Below are positions 1 to 12,061 of a stretch of DNA of 64,000 bases, piece after piece. Source of the stretch: Cladopsammia gracilis. Its lineage: Eukaryota > Cnidaria > Anthozoa > Scleractinia > Dendrophylliidae. The position numbers and the translations under genes were made by a program. The notes under the pieces are model-generated. The model made no database searches. It was not told the DNA's origin and worked only from the letters and a program-made list of their open reading frames with translations. Each line of letters opens with the position of its first letter. Within the stretch, counting starts at the first letter, position 1. The stretch spans positions 712,501 through 776,500 of the forward strand of contig JAJGOT010000363.1 of NCBI GenBank assembly GCA_022457155.1. The letters run 5' to 3'.

Positions 1-1084
1 ACTGATGGGGTGACTGTACCAATGATAGAAGATAGTTACTGATGGGGTGACTGTACCAATGATAGAAGATAGAAGATAGTTACTGTTGGGGTGACTGTAC
101 CAATGATAGAAGATAGAAGATAGTTACTGATGGGGTGACTGTACCAATGATAGAAGATAGAAGATAGTAACTGATGGGGTGACTGTACCAATGATAGAAG
201 ATAGAAGATAGTTACTGATGGGGTGACTGCACCAATGATAGAAGATAGAAGATAGTTACTGATGGGATGACTGTACCAATGATAGAAGAAAGAAGATAGT
301 AACTGATGGGGTGACTGTACCAATGATAGAAGATAGAAGATAGTTACTGATGGGGTGACTGTACCAATGATAGAAGATAGAAGATAGTTACTGATGGGGT
401 GACTGTACCAATGATAGAAGATAGAAGATAGTAACTGATGGGGTGACTGTACCAATGATAGAAGATAGTTACTGATGGGGTGACTGTACCAATGATAGAA
501 GATAGAAGATAGTTACTGTTGGGGTGACTGTACCAATGATAGAAGATAGAAGATAGTTACTGATGGCGTGACTGTACCAATGATAGAAGATAGAAGATAG
601 TAACTGATGGGGTGACTGTACCAATGATAGAAGATAGTTACTGATGGGGTGACTGTACCAATGATAGAAGATAGAAGATAGTTACTGTTGGGGTGACTGT
701 ACCAATGATAGAAGATAGAAGATAGTTACTGATGGGGTGACTGTACCAATGATAGAAGATAGAAGATAGTTACTGATGGGGTGACTGTACCAATGATAGA
801 AGATAGAAGATAGTTACTGATGGGGTGACTGTACCAATGATAGAAGATAGAAGATAGTTACTGATGGGGTGACTGTACCAATGATAGAAGATAGAAGATA
901 GTTACTGATGGGGTGACTGTACCAATGATAGAAGATAGAAGGTAGTTACTGATGGGGTTACTGTACCAATGATAGAAGATAGAAGATAGTTACTGATGGG
1001 GTGACTGTACCAATGATAGAAGATAGAAGATAGTTACTGATGGGGTGACTGTACCAATGATAGAAGATAGAAGATAGTAACTGA
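1..1084. repeat. Minisatellite A, 44/37-bp units
   Basis: Tandem array in which each unit begins ACTGATGGGGTGACTGTACC and continues with AATGATAGAAGATAGAAGATAGTT. Full units are 44 bp; shorter ones lack one 7-bp AGAAGAT step and are 37 bp. Units differ by scattered single substitutions. The array starts at or before the window edge. Long open frames on the minus strand merely translate the repeat and are not genes. Confidence 0.95.
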
Positions 1085-1545
1085 TGGGGTGACTGTACCA
1101 AAGGTTGTAGCTGATGGGGTGACTGTACCAAAGGTAGTTACCTATGGTGTGACTGTACCAAAGGCAGTAACTGATGGGGTGACTGTACCAAAGGTAGTAA
1201 GTGATGGGATGACTGTACCAAAGGTAGTAGCTGATGGGATGACTGTACCAAAGGCAGTAACTGATGGGGTGACTGTACCAAAGGTAGTAACTGATGGGAT
1301 GACTGTACCAAAGGTAGTAGCTGATGGGATGACTGTACCAAAGGTAGTAGCTGATGGGGTGACTGTACCAAAGGTAGTAACTGATGGGGTGACTGTACCA
1401 AAGGTAGTAGCTGATGGGATGACTGTACCAAAGGTAGTTTACCTATGGTGTGACTGTATCAAAGGCAGTAACTGATGGGGTGACTGTACCAAAGGTAGTA
1501 ACTGATGGGGTGACTGTACCAAAGGTAGTAACTGATGGAGTAGAA
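1085..1545. repeat. Minisatellite B, 30-bp units
   Basis: Immediately follows minisatellite A. The unit keeps the same first 20 bp (ACTGATGGGGTGACTGTACC) but replaces the GATAGAAGATAG half by AAAGGTAGTA, giving a strict 30-bp period for about 15 units. Because 30 is a multiple of 3 it yields an uninterrupted 10-residue repeat frame, which I regard as accidental. Confidence 0.95.
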
Positions 1546-1679
1546 GATAGTGACCAGAACAACAAGTAGCTTTAGATGCTGACTATAAATCCTTACAGTA
1601 TTGCAAAAGCATTACAACATAACAATATGAAATTACAATTATATTATAAAAAAAGGGAAAGTACAATTAAGATACATCA

Positions 1680-1909
1680 GTCTAATAATAATAATAATAA
1701 TAATAATCAATAAATAATTTTATTAACAATTAGAATAAACTATTTACAATACATTAAAATTCTAATACGATAAGATATGTACATTTAAAATAGTATATCT
1801 AGCGTTACATTTATTTACTTTTTTTAAAAAAGAGAAAAGCCTTCAAAAATTAGATTCTTCAAAATGAATTGTATACTATAACATTGTTTCAGTAAATTTA
1901 TCAATTAAA

Positions 1910-1942
<33 letters not shown>

Positions 1943-2058
1943 TATAATAATAATAATGACCCGCCTAATAGAATAATAGAATAATAATAATAATGTTATG
2001 ACCCGCCTAATAGAAGAAATTACGGCAATGACAACAGCCAGAACATAATGTTAAACAA

Positions 2059-2103
<45 letters not shown>
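1680..2103. repeat. AAT/TAA microsatellites in AT-rich DNA
   Basis: Trinucleotide AAT runs at about 1685-1707, 1908-1957 and 2063-2103, with a short duplicated motif ATGACCCGCCTAATAGAA near 1957 and 1998. No coding or RNA gene seen. Confidence 0.9.
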
Positions 2104-2104
<1 letters not shown>

Positions 2105-2246
2105 TTTATTGTTGCGGAGATCTGAGTATGAAAGTATAAATTTCTCAATCGAATATTTACTGTTTTACATTTGGTAGGCGTTACCCTATTTTCCGTAAAA
2201 TCCGTCACTTAGAATTGAGTATTTAGGACAGTGGAAAAGAATAGCA

Positions 2247-2318
2247 GAAGATAGTAACTGATGGGGTGACTGTGCCAGTAGCCGTCTTGAAGATAGTTAC
2301 TGATGGGGTGACTGTATA
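2247..2318. repeat. Detached minisatellite units
   Basis: Two isolated copies of AGATAGT(A/T)ACTGATGGGGTGACTGT lie 700 bp beyond the main array, separated by 20 bp of unrelated sequence. They are the array's own unit, so the array was once longer or was split by the AAT-rich segment. Confidence 0.85.
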
Positions 2319-2740
2319 TTTCTTTTTTTTCGACTCCTTAAATATAGCGACTATTTCATATTTAAGATTTGTAAGTATGTAATAATAATGATCATTCAAC
2401 ATCTCAAAGCTCGGCGTATCAACGATGTATAATACTAGTCTTTAGTTATTGATGATAAAACTTTTGTTTCAGTTGAAGAAAAGATCGACTTAATAATGCA
2501 GAAAATCAAAACAATCGAAGATCCCATTCTCTAAAACAGGTTAGAAATATTTTGTTTTTCAATTACACAATAAAATTCTATTCCATGGAGTTATTTTTCT
2601 GGCTAGATTCTTTTGTTCAGTTCCCTTCAGTTAACATTTTTCATTTGACTACTGCGTTTTTCGTTTCATGCATTTCGTCAATGAATGACTCAGTGTGAAA
2701 AGTGTAGAGCATAATATAGTCTAAAGGGTCCTTTATTCTT

Positions 2741-3325
2741 AAAGTGCCTATCACCCTTAAAAAGTTATTTTCAATCAACTCTATGTACATTGAATAGTTG
2801 AATAGTAAAATATTTCTTGTTTTCAACGTCGCGTTCGTGAGTTATAGAGATTTGAATTTTCAAAATGCTAATTAGATGACGTCAACCCGGGAATCATTTA
2901 TTATATACACCTAATTCAAAAAAGGTTGCTTTGGTCATTGGTAATTGGGCATTGGGAAGCTATTGTTTAGCGGTCACCCAAGCGAAGCATTGTATTGTGT
3001 TCCGTATGCAAATGCAAATTCCCAATTACCAATGCCAAAGCAACCTTTATTGAATTAGGTGTATATCATTAATTGTTTACACCTCCAATTAATATTTTTT
3101 ACGAATCAATTGACTATCCACAGTTTATTTTTAGTATTTATCAAATTAATTATCCTCAAGCTGTAAACTGCGCATTGTAAATTAGCGTAGAAATAAAGGC
3201 AAATTCCCGGGTTGACGTCATCTAATTAGCATTTTGAAAATTCAAATCTCTATAACTTACAAACGCGACATTCAAAATAAGAAATATTTTACCATTCAAC
3301 ACTTTCTTGGGGTGATAGGCACTTT
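2741..3325. mobile_element. Foldback MITE with nested hairpins
   Basis: Terminal inverted repeat AAAGTGCCTATCACC (2741-2755) and its complement (3311-3325). A second arm pair is about 70 bp (about 2822-2892 against 3202-3273), and an inner pair surrounds the centre (about 2909-2958 against 3018-3066). There is no open frame of note, so this is a non-autonomous element that can fold almost end to end. Confidence 0.8.
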
Positions 3326-3349
3326 AACCGATTCCGTATAGATGGTTTC

Positions 3350-3500
3350 CACTCACGTGACCTTCAGTCATGTGGGACTCAAATGACAAAGGCCGTGGCG
3401 GCCATGTTGGTGCACATAACAAATGAAGTTCATTAAAATTATTTTGTTGGTGTGCACCAACATGGCCGTCGTGACGAAACCTGAAAACCACCCATATAAG
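3350..3500. repeat. Short hairpin repeat
   Basis: GGCCATGTTGGTGCACA near 3400 and TGTGCACCAACATGGCC near 3451-3467 form an inverted pair about 35 bp apart. The flanks also match weakly in inverse orientation. Probably a small MITE. Confidence 0.6.
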
Positions 3501-4029
3501 TACTACAGGCTGTGTATCCAAGGATTCTAGCATTCTTGCTACTGCTTATTTTACAACCATAAAACACAAAGAGTACCCTTAGAATTAAAGGCTCATCCTT
3601 GGTTCTTTTAATTTGTCTTTGACACCTTTCCCTTTTATAACCGTAAGGTTGTTAACTCTCAAAAATGCACATAACACATGATAACATAACAGTTGCAATT
3701 TGTCTATGATTTTTTTAGGTACTTGGATTTTTCTTGGAGGTTCTGAAATTCATGTGGAGACCTAATCAGCGAAAGAAATGTTCCTTGTTGATTTTAGAGC
3801 AGAGCAAGAGTCAGTCAGACAGATCAGATGCCAAGTCCGCTTCGCAGATCACATGCCCAGTCCATTGTTTAGTTAAATGAATTTGTACAATTTATACATG
3901 GCAGTCAGAAACTCACCAAAAGTAGAAGCTCAACAGTAACACAAGTTTCAATATGTTATTCCAGGTCTTGTGTTAGTATCCACGTATCAGTGGATACTTG
4001 TGTTAGTATCCACGTCAATGATGCACAAG

Positions 4030-4460
4030 TTCTCGATGATCGCATCAAAAGGGGGCGATTATTCGAGGGAAGGCGATTATTCGAGGGAGGCGATTATTTC
4101 AAATATTGCTCACTGGAAGTCGTGCCCTAAATATCTGGTTTTATTATCCCATTAAATCAAAAAATAATCACATCAAATAAACTGAACATGGGTTTTTTAA
4201 GTGTTCCATAGAAAAAAAAAACTGTAACAAAACCTGTGCTTTTGTAACTATTCAGTTGAAAACAATTAAATGAAAGCTTGTTTGTTATTGTTATCCCAGG
4301 TGTCAATATTTAACATGACAGGGGGGGGGGGGGGATAAAAGAAAGTGAAGATGGATTATTCGAGGGAGGCGATTATTTGAAATATTTCGGTCAAAGGGGG
4401 GCGTTTATTCGAGAGAGACGATTAATCGAGGGACGGCTATTATTCGAGGAAATACGGTAA
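4030..4460. repeat. CGATTATTCGAGGG repeat cluster
   Basis: Several direct copies of (G)GCGATTATTCGAGGGA at 4055-4100 and 4350-4450, ending in a segment reading ATTCGAGGAAATACGGTA. The intervening stretch includes a G13 run at about 4321-4334. Looks like the terminal part of a DNA transposon or MITE; the opposite end was not identified. Confidence 0.5.
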
Positions 4461-4894
4461 TTGTGTATAAAATGTCAGAAATGTGGTAAAATATCTTAGT
4501 AAACAGTCCCATTTTTTGGATAAGCTTGATGTCTAATGTTAAGTTTTTTAATCAAACGTCCATTAAAACCTGCCAAGATTTAAACTGGTTTCTTCAGCGC
4601 GGTTAAATAGGAACTCAAATTGCTTAAGTAACTACATATTGAAGATATGTTTGAGCTGGTTTAAACAGGGACCGCGCGAGGACTCTCCTCTCGCATCTTC
4701 GCAGCAATCATTCCCAGACTTGTTTCTTTTTGTAATCGACGTTTTGAAACATCTCTTTCATTCCTTGGTACAAGGAAATGAGGAGAAACGTCTCTTCCGG
4801 ACTCCAGGAGTATCCTTTCTTGAGTAACGTATCAAGAAATGTGGATCAAATTCGACAACAATAGGTATTGTATTCTTGATCGTTGTCGCCACAG

Positions 4895-5308
4895 GGAACC
4901 CAAACGCTTTATTAGCTATAACATAATCATTTAATAAAATATTGTTATTTACCTGTTTTCCTGTGCCTCTTTGAGTCGTTTTGGAAGCGATTTGGATCAG
5001 AGCGAAGACGGTTTACCTTGCATGTTTCAAATATTATCTTGTCTGCCGCTTCGTAAATGCGACACGCATATTACGTCTCAAGTTTCCTTTATTGTTAACT
5101 ATTAAAACCCAAACGCTTTATCAGCTATAACATAATCATTTAATAAAATATTGTTATTTACCTGTTTTCCTGTGTCTGTTTGGAAGCGATTTGAATCAGA
5201 GCGAAGACGGTTGACCTTGCACGTTTCAAACATTATCTTGTCCGCCGCTTCGTAAATACGACGCGCCTATTTACGTCTCAAGTTGCCATTACCATTAACT
5301 ATTAAATC
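4895..5308 (+). repeat. Two tandem copies of a ~205-bp repeat
   Basis: Copy 1 (about 4895-5107) and copy 2 (about 5108-5307) both run from CCCAAACGCTTTAT to TTACGTCTCAAGTTGCC/TTCC, about 90% alike by eye. Copy 2 lacks the short CTCTTTGAGTCGTTT segment of copy 1. A third copy lies inverted at 6389-6590, so 4895-6590 is an inverted-repeat element with a duplicated left arm. Confidence 0.8.
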
Positions 5309-6388
5309 TCCTCGGGGGAGAATATCGGGTTTCAATTTAACGGCCACGAGAAGAGAGAAGAGAACAAGGGGTGAAATTCACTGAGAGCATTCGTACAATC
5401 TATGACTACAGTTGAGGTGACCAGTCTCGCGCGTGGATGTGCGCGAGGAAACACGAGCCGACGGCCGGCAGCCTTTCACTGCCATTTCCACGACACGCGA
5501 TTTCCGCTCAAATCAAGGTCCAGTGCCAGGCAATTTTAATGTTTGCTGGTGAGTCAAATAATATTTCCATTTTGTTTTGCTTGGTTGTTTGCCAGATAAA
5601 AACACAAATTCATGTGGACAACCAGAACATATTTTAGCCAAGGGATCGCGATCGCTCAGCTTTTGGTTCCGGCCGCGATTATAGAAAATAAATCGGTGAA
5701 TAAATATTTCTCCTTTTGCCATAACAAATTGGAATTTTTAAAATTTGATTTTTGGCTTAACGGTTCGTAGATAGCAGAAACGGATGTTGCTTATTTTATC
5801 TTTTTTTGTATTCGCAAATCGTAATCCATAAGGTTTTATCTCTTATAGGATATCACATCAGTTAAAGAAAGCCTAAAATACTGTATTTATACTAGCAGTC
5901 TAGATCAAACACTGATAAAACCACTTTGATGAAGTACATGCTCACAAGTATAAAATCACTTCCGGTCAAGTCGAGTGTAGTCACAGATCTGACGAAAAGC
6001 CGCATCTAAAAACAACCCAAAACTAAGCAGGAAAACGGGCGTCCAAACAAACAAATCATGCCTCACATGATTATTCACCCTTTAATTAATCGAGATGTGA
6101 AGTTCTAGCCGATTTTGTTCAGTAACAACAGAATTACGCTTCAAAATAAAACTGCCCTCATTTTAGTTTCATCCCTTGCTCTCTTCTATCCTTTCTCCCC
6201 TGAGGAGAGTTAATAGTTAACTAGCAGTAATCACAGATCACGGAGACGCGTTCGAAGGAATTTCCGGCGGAAATGAGCCCCTGAAAAAAAATAATAGGGG
6301 CGGCCATTTGGAAGACCGTCTACCAAAAAATCTCAAATTTGTCTCCAACACGAAATTAGCATTGCGTTCTTCGAACGCGACAATAATG
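5309..6388. other. Interior of the 4895-6590 inverted-repeat element
   Basis: About 1.1 kb between the left arms and the inverted right arm. No frame with recognisable protein similarity. A short motif GAGGAGAGTTAATAGTTAA near 6202 is inverted relative to TTAACTATTAAATCTCCTC near 5296, extending the arms inward on one side. Confidence 0.4.
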
Positions 6389-6590
6389 GAAACTTGAGAC
6401 GTAATATGCGTGTCGCATTTACGAAGCGGCAGACAAGATAATATTTGAAACGTGCAAGGTCAACCGTCTTCGCTCTGATCCAAATCGCTTCCAAAACGAC
6501 TCAAAGAGGCACAGGAAAACAGGTAAATAACAATATTATTATTAAATGATTAAATGATTATGTTATAGCTAATAAAGTGTTTGGGTTCCT
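6389..6590 (-). repeat. Inverted third copy of the ~205-bp repeat
   Basis: Reverse complement of the 4895-5107 unit, from GGAAACTTGAGACG to GTTTGGGTTCC. It includes the GAGTCGTTT-containing segment that copy 2 lacks, so it matches copy 1 better. It is followed by a run of about 30 A (6629-6657). Confidence 0.8.
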
Positions 6591-6623
6591 TATGCAAAAA
6601 CGATCAACGGCGAAACAATGGCT

Positions 6624-6659
<36 letters not shown>

Positions 6660-6854
6660 GAGGGAAATTCAAAATTTCCGATGAATCTTCGGCGGGACCG
6701 AGCTAATTGGCAAGTTCCCCCATGAGGGAGGTATGTAGCTATAACTGACACGACAAAATTAACAACAGCGAGGCAACTCACCTTCTTCGCACATGGTCGC
6801 CGGCGGTAGCCATTTTGTTTGTTGTTTTGAAAAAGGCCGCGAGGCGCGGACGAA

Positions 6855-6965
6855 GTGATGGATAGATAGATAGATAGATAGAAACTTTATTTATGTGTCA
6901 GGAAGAACTAGCCGAGGGGCAAGCCCTCTACTAATAGGGGACACCTACAGTTTAATATAATAAAA
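6855..6965. repeat. GATA microsatellite with retroelement-like tail
   Basis: (GATA)n at about 6860-6882 leads into AAACTTTATTTATGTGTCAG and GGGGCAAGCCCTCTACTAATAGGGG. A simple-repeat tail joined to a compact hairpin-containing segment is typical of the 3' end of a LINE or SINE. I cannot name the family. Confidence 0.4.
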
Positions 6966-7177
6966 TAGATACGATAATTAATTAACTAAAAAACCATACA
7001 ATATGTTACAAATAGTTAGCTAAAATACTAAAAACTGAGTGCTAAAATACTAAAAATGCTAAGATTATTTCCGATGAGACATCAACTATTATTCCATCGA
7101 AGTGATTGGATTATTCCAAGCATTCATTCCGGAATAAGGTCAATCGAACGGACCCTTAATAAGAGTTGTGTATTTGG

Positions 7178-8125
7178 TACAGATTGAGAAGCGATTTTAT
7201 GTAAACAAAGCAAGACTTGTTTTTTTATAGTTCTATCTTCACTCACGTCGTCTTTTAATTATGCAAATATGCTTGTGTATTTTTTTGCAATTTGGATTTC
7301 CAAGTCAGTTTCTCGGGCAATTTTTGACAAGCAACAAGGGTATTTTATTCGGAAAGTAGTCGTACAAGTTATTCTAGACAGAGAAAAAGTTGTTTTTGTG
7401 AACTTTAGTACGGTCTAAATGTACTGTGCAGACGGTCGCGTAATACTGTTTTTGAGAATTGCTAAAATTGAAAATTAGCTCGGTCGTCAATGTTAACCCT
7501 ATTCAGCCTGGGCTTTTTTTGAGTTTCTGAGCCTGGGGGGGGGGGGGGGGGGCACATTGTGCCCCCCCCTTCGTAACTTCAAGAACATTATGGCTATGAC
7601 AATGAAACCTAGAGGGTACATAGTACGTCCAAAACTGTCTCCTTTGCGGTCCGCACAATGGAACGATGACCTCATGTGACGTAGTTATTAGGTAATTAGT
7701 TATGCGGCCGCCATCTTGGATCCGCCATCTTGGATTTCCTAATTTTTTTAAAACCTCTTAAAAACCGTCCAAATTCACCCAAAATTAATGAAAACCGATA
7801 AATAAACGCTAAATGACGTAAAAATATAAAAGTTATACCAATAAACATTGTTTTTCTTCTTTCAAAGGTATAAATATGCAAATTTCAAAAAACATGGCTG
7901 TCAAAATCTTGTTGCCATGGAAACATCAAGTCACGTGATCAAAAAATTGTCATATGAAATTGTTGCCAGATAACATACATATTAAGGAAGTTATGAATGT
8001 TCAAAGTTAGCGCGGGCACTTTGTGCCCCACACCCCCCCCCCCCCCCCCAGGCCGAATAGGGTTAATTCTTGTGCTTCCGACCTTTCACCTTAGTTAAGC
8101 TTGTTCACAGAGCGACGCTGTTCGG
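7178..8125 (+). repeat. Duplicated host segment, MITE-filled copy
   Basis: 7178-7496 plus 8063-8125 match 18468-18845 nearly base for base with small indels (shared stretches such as GCGATTTTATGTAAACAAA and GTACTGTGCAGACGGTCG). The copy here is interrupted exactly at a TTAA by the MITE 7497-8062; the paralogue at 18753-18756 has a single uninterrupted TTAA. Confidence 0.85.
7497..8062. mobile_element. piggyBac-like MITE, TTAA target duplications
   Basis: TTAA (7493-7496) and TTAA (8063-8066) flank an element beginning CCCTATTCAGCCTGGG and ending CCAGGCCGAATAGGG. TTAA duplication with CCCT/AGGG termini is the hallmark of piggyBac-type elements. Long G and C runs and the inverted GGCACATTGTGCCCC / GGGCACTTTGTGCCCC follow inside the termini. 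No transposase frame, so it is non-autonomous. A second copy in opposite orientation is at 58154-58960. Confidence 0.85.
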
Positions 8126-8734
8126 CTCAGCCTATCTATATACATGTATATTATATTTGCATGTTATATCAATCCATTCTTTTCTATGAAACGTATATTG
8201 CGCATGCTACATGTGATCTTCACATTCGCAAAATCGCTGAAAATCAAGGCTATTGTAAGATTTGTAAAGAAATATTAACATAATAAAAATATCAATAATA
8301 AGCTGACGCCCGATCTCATTAATGTTATAATCAGTGTATGTAAAGCGCCAATATCTGCTCTATATAATGTAAATGGAATAACAATTTACTGAGTAATTTG
8401 CCAAGTAAAGCTTGGATTGTTGTATACGGGGAAAACATGCAAGGGACTATCATCTCAAGCTTTAAATAAAAAAACTTAAAACTAAAACTGGACAACAAAC
8501 AAATAAACAAACAAACATAACAAAAGGAAAACCGCAACAACAACAACGGCAAAGCTTTACAGCCTCCCCTTCTCAGTGCTTGAAGGTCAGCTAGGTTTTG
8601 TCAACTGATTAAATGGTCAAGCAAACCTATCGATCTACTAGAACTGTGGACATGTTAGGGTTTACGGACCTTGAAAATCAGAAGGTCCTTACTCAGAACT
8701 ATGGGGAGAAAGCACTTACCGTAAAAGCTCTATT

Positions 8735-9560
8735 AAGCCTCCGGGGCACTTATTTAATTTAATTTTAGGCCTCATTAACGGGGAGCTTATTAGAGAGAGA
8801 GGGGGGCTTAATAGAGAGTGGGGGCTTATTTAATCAAAGGCTCCTAAGAGCCAACCCGTGAATAAGAAATGCTAACACGCATGTTTTCATACTGACACGG
8901 TTCGATATACTTTTTTTTTTTTTTAAATGAACCGTAAGGATTTTTAACGAACGCAAAAAAAATGAAATCACTTTCATAATGTCCAGTTCGAGGAAAAAAG
9001 AGAGTCACGGGTGAACGCAAAAAAAAAAAAAAACGGAAATCACTTTCACAATGTCCATTTCGAGGGGAAAAAAAGAGTCACAGGCGTGAATCAGTGCAAA
9101 TCCGGCACCTTAGCCCACGAAACAATCGAGGAACACGTGCTAAATGAAGACTAAATTTTGTTATTTAAAGGTAGATACGCATCAAAATGCATGTCTCTGT
9201 TGTGGTGCAATTTTGTCCTCGGTGCAAATTTTATTTTCCTTTGTTCAAAGCTCATTATCACACATTATCATACATTTCCATACCCAAAAACAAAGGAAAA
9301 TAAAATTTGCACCAAGTACAAAATTGCACCACAACATCTCCATTAGAAAATCCTTCTGGATCGATTTTATGTCGCATTAAAGACTCCAAATGCGAAACAT
9401 CTTTAAGCTTATTGTTGATTATATTCGTTTTTAACAAATTAGTTATTGTTATCGCTGGATTCACGCTGATCTTGTTACGAAACGCATTCGTAACAAAGCA
9501 TTACGTCACTAAGTTTACAACTGATGGAAGGAGCGAGTGAGTGAGCGAGTGAGCGAGTGA
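8735..9560. repeat. Dispersed repeat, also at 21990-22580
   Basis: CTTATTAGAGAGAG motifs (8785-8830), then AATCAAAGGCTCCTAAGAGCC, the ACTGACAC(G/A)GTTCGATATA segment, CACTTTCATAATGTCCAGTTCG (and a near repeat about 75 bp on), and CGTAACAAAGCATT followed by a GAGT run. The same order recurs at 21990-22580, but there a tRNA-like block is present. A short third fragment is at 10858-10900. Confidence 0.7.
9196..9336. repeat. Hairpin element, family shared with 61322-61456
   Basis: GTGGTGCAATTTTGTCCTCG (from about 9199) and an inverted arm ending near 9335 form stems of about 45 bp around a 45-bp centre. The arms align with those of the 61322-61456 hairpin with scattered changes, so both derive from one short foldback family. 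Confidence 0.7.
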
Positions 9561-10139
9561 CTCATTTGCATATCAGTCTCCGTTACCCGAAAACCGTTCA
9601 TTACGCATGCGCGTATTCACGGGTTAAAACTTAAAACACTGTTTTCTTCATTCAGCAGTTTGACTTCTTGTTTAGCACCAAAATAGTTTCTTTTCTCTGC
9701 ATCAGCAGTTGTGGCAAGGCCAACTGTTGCCTTTTCGTGGCCAGTGGTCTTGAGATTCACAGAATGTGCACCACGTTGCTCTCCGGTAGTGTTGTATATT
9801 TGTTTAAAAACAAACCAACTGGGCCGCATGAAGTGTATTTCGTAATAGGGTATAGGAGGGACTAATAGACCAGTTTCGAATTTGCTATGGCCGCTGAATG
9901 AAAGCATTCAGGACGTATTTTTACAGGGTTAGCCTCAATCTGAAGTGATAAATTCACAAATTCAGGCGAGAAGATAACCTGTTTAGATCTCTGTCTTTTG
10001 TTTAATTTTCAAATTTCACGCACCTTCTGCCGATATTTCTGAATATTTTACCTCAGGTCGAGTCTAACCCTGTATCAATGTGTCATTGGTGTTTGAATTC
10101 AGCGGTAAATTTAAATACGAAAATGGCTTATTACAAAAC

Positions 10140-11868
10140 CTGATGACTTCTAAACGGGGGGGGGGGGGGGGGGGGGGCGGGGCTTATTAGAGAGAGGAGG
10201 GGGGGGGATGTGGCTTTATAGCTGTCCGATCAGCCTTGCATTTAGTTTTAACTTTTATTCAATACTGCTGATCCTGATCTACACCAAGATCCGGCTTCAC
10301 TTCGGTGTGCTGTTTGTGGTCCTTGCTTTGTTTGCAAGTAGAAACTAACCAATGGGAAATACTAAATTGTAATTGCTTATATCCAAATTAACATTGACAT
10401 TCGCTCTCGGGTAGATCTTTGCCAAAGTTGAATTGAATAACCCAAACATGTCTTCCATGGGAACTATTGTTAAATGCCTTAAATACTCAGACAGTCGAGG
10501 ATAACAACTGAATACTAAGGAAAAATACTTATTGTCTAACCTTGACTACGTTAGCCTTTAGATCACAAGATCAGTAGATGAGAAGCAAATCAATCAAACG
10601 ACGAAACGAAAACGGTTACTGTATGTTGCAAACTAATCAAACTGTATTTTTGGCTTGGAAACAAAGGGAGAAGTAGTAATAGAGTGAACAGTCGGTATAT
10701 AAATTAGTGGCATATTATAGATGGATTGGCTGATTGATTGATTGATTGATTGATGGCTTGACGCCATGCATGGGTAAAAACACGAACGCGTACTGAGTTG
10801 ATCAGACGGTTTCAAATCCTATCCGTTACTTATTTCTCATCATGCAATTCTGAGAAAAAATCAAAGGCTTCTATGAGCCAACTCGTAAATACGAAAACCC
10901 CTCAATAAAAGATTATTCCTCAAAATAGTCATGGTATATATAGTTTGCTGCGCATGCGCATTCACGAACTAAGTAAAGGAATACGTTTTGAATATTCTCT
11001 TTCCATCTTCCATTGCGGTAACAGGTCAGCGATCATCTACTACGGATCATCTACTGCGGATCATCTACTACGGTACGGATCACTGATCCATTTGATAATA
11101 TGTATCTTTATGACACCTTATGTTACTAATTGTAAATAAAATGTACATGTTGTTTATAGTGGATGAGCACTCAGCTGGTAGCTAATTCAGAGGCACGCCA
11201 CTCAAATATAGAAACAAATATTATAAATTGAACATAACATGTTAAAAATCCCAACTGGCAGGAGGCAGACCAGTCGGCTATTTTACAAGCTGTTATTTAT
11301 ACAAATAAGTTTACAATATATTTTAGTTCCCGCGTTTAGCTGAGTTAACCAGCCAGCTGATGATCACGACCCATAACACCACTTCTTGAAGACTGGTAAG
11401 CTATAAATTGAACTACAATCGATCGAACGAACAAAGCAAAAACTAACAATCACAACTTGTGGTTGGTGATAAATGATGCAGGGGCGATGTGTGGTGGTGG
11501 GTAGTAACTAAAGTTTAATTAATCAGCGAGGAAGGATGAAATACCTGCACATTAATGCTGCTATTTGCTCACACAGAAGATTTCTACAAAGAACATCATT
11601 ACGAAGTAAGTTAGTTCTGGAAGGAAGTCAAAACCATAGTTGATCTTACTTAACGATTTTTCCAAAAGAATATTTGAACTTGGCACAACTTTTAAGTTGT
11701 AATCCATCAGTTTTATCATAGCCATTTGTAGCCAAAACCACTTTCTTATATTTTCCGTGAAATAATGTTAAGTTGTTTTTAATGCACAAATTCCCTGACG
11801 ACAAGAGTAATATAATCCTCACTGAGCCATTTGTCCCTATTCGGGGAAGGAGGAAGTGGTTTCGCCTA
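10140..11868. other. Gene-free stretch with simple repeats
   Basis: Contains a G run (10157-10180), CTTATTAGAGAGAGG, a (TTGA)n run at 10728-10753, and a tandem CATCTACT(A/G)CGGAT near 11033-11065. No supported gene, RNA or long inverted repeat. Confidence 0.5.
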
Positions 11869-11869
11869 A

Positions 11870-12061
11870 GGCCCCGTCCACACGTATCCGGATATTTTTG
11901 AATCCGCAACTTTTTTGTTGCGGATTGGCCTTCCATCCACACGTATCCGGCGAATTCGGACAAATACGATTCAAATACGCTACGTGTGGACGCGAATATT
12001 TTCTAATCCGCAACAAAAAAGTTGCAGATTAAAAAATATCCGGATACGTGTGGACGGGGCC
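11870..12061. mobile_element. Small MITE with GGCCCCGTCCACACG termini
   Basis: Terminal inverted repeats GGCCCCGTCCACACGTATCC and its complement. TAA stands on both sides (TAA|GGCCCC and GGGGCC|TAA), fitting a 3-bp target duplication of the PIF/Harbinger type. An inner inverted pair around ATCCGCAACTTTTTTGTTG is also present. 192 bp, no coding capacity. Confidence 0.8.

Noticed and set aside
1..1545. Repeat arrays as a CRISPR-like locus or as repeat-protein genes
   Set aside because: No unique spacers between units, and units differ by small steps as in minisatellites. Open frames exist only because the unit length is a multiple of 3 or lacks stops by chance.
11646..11963. Minus-strand frame of 105 codons
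   Set aside because: It runs into the 11870-12061 MITE terminus and has no protein-like pattern.
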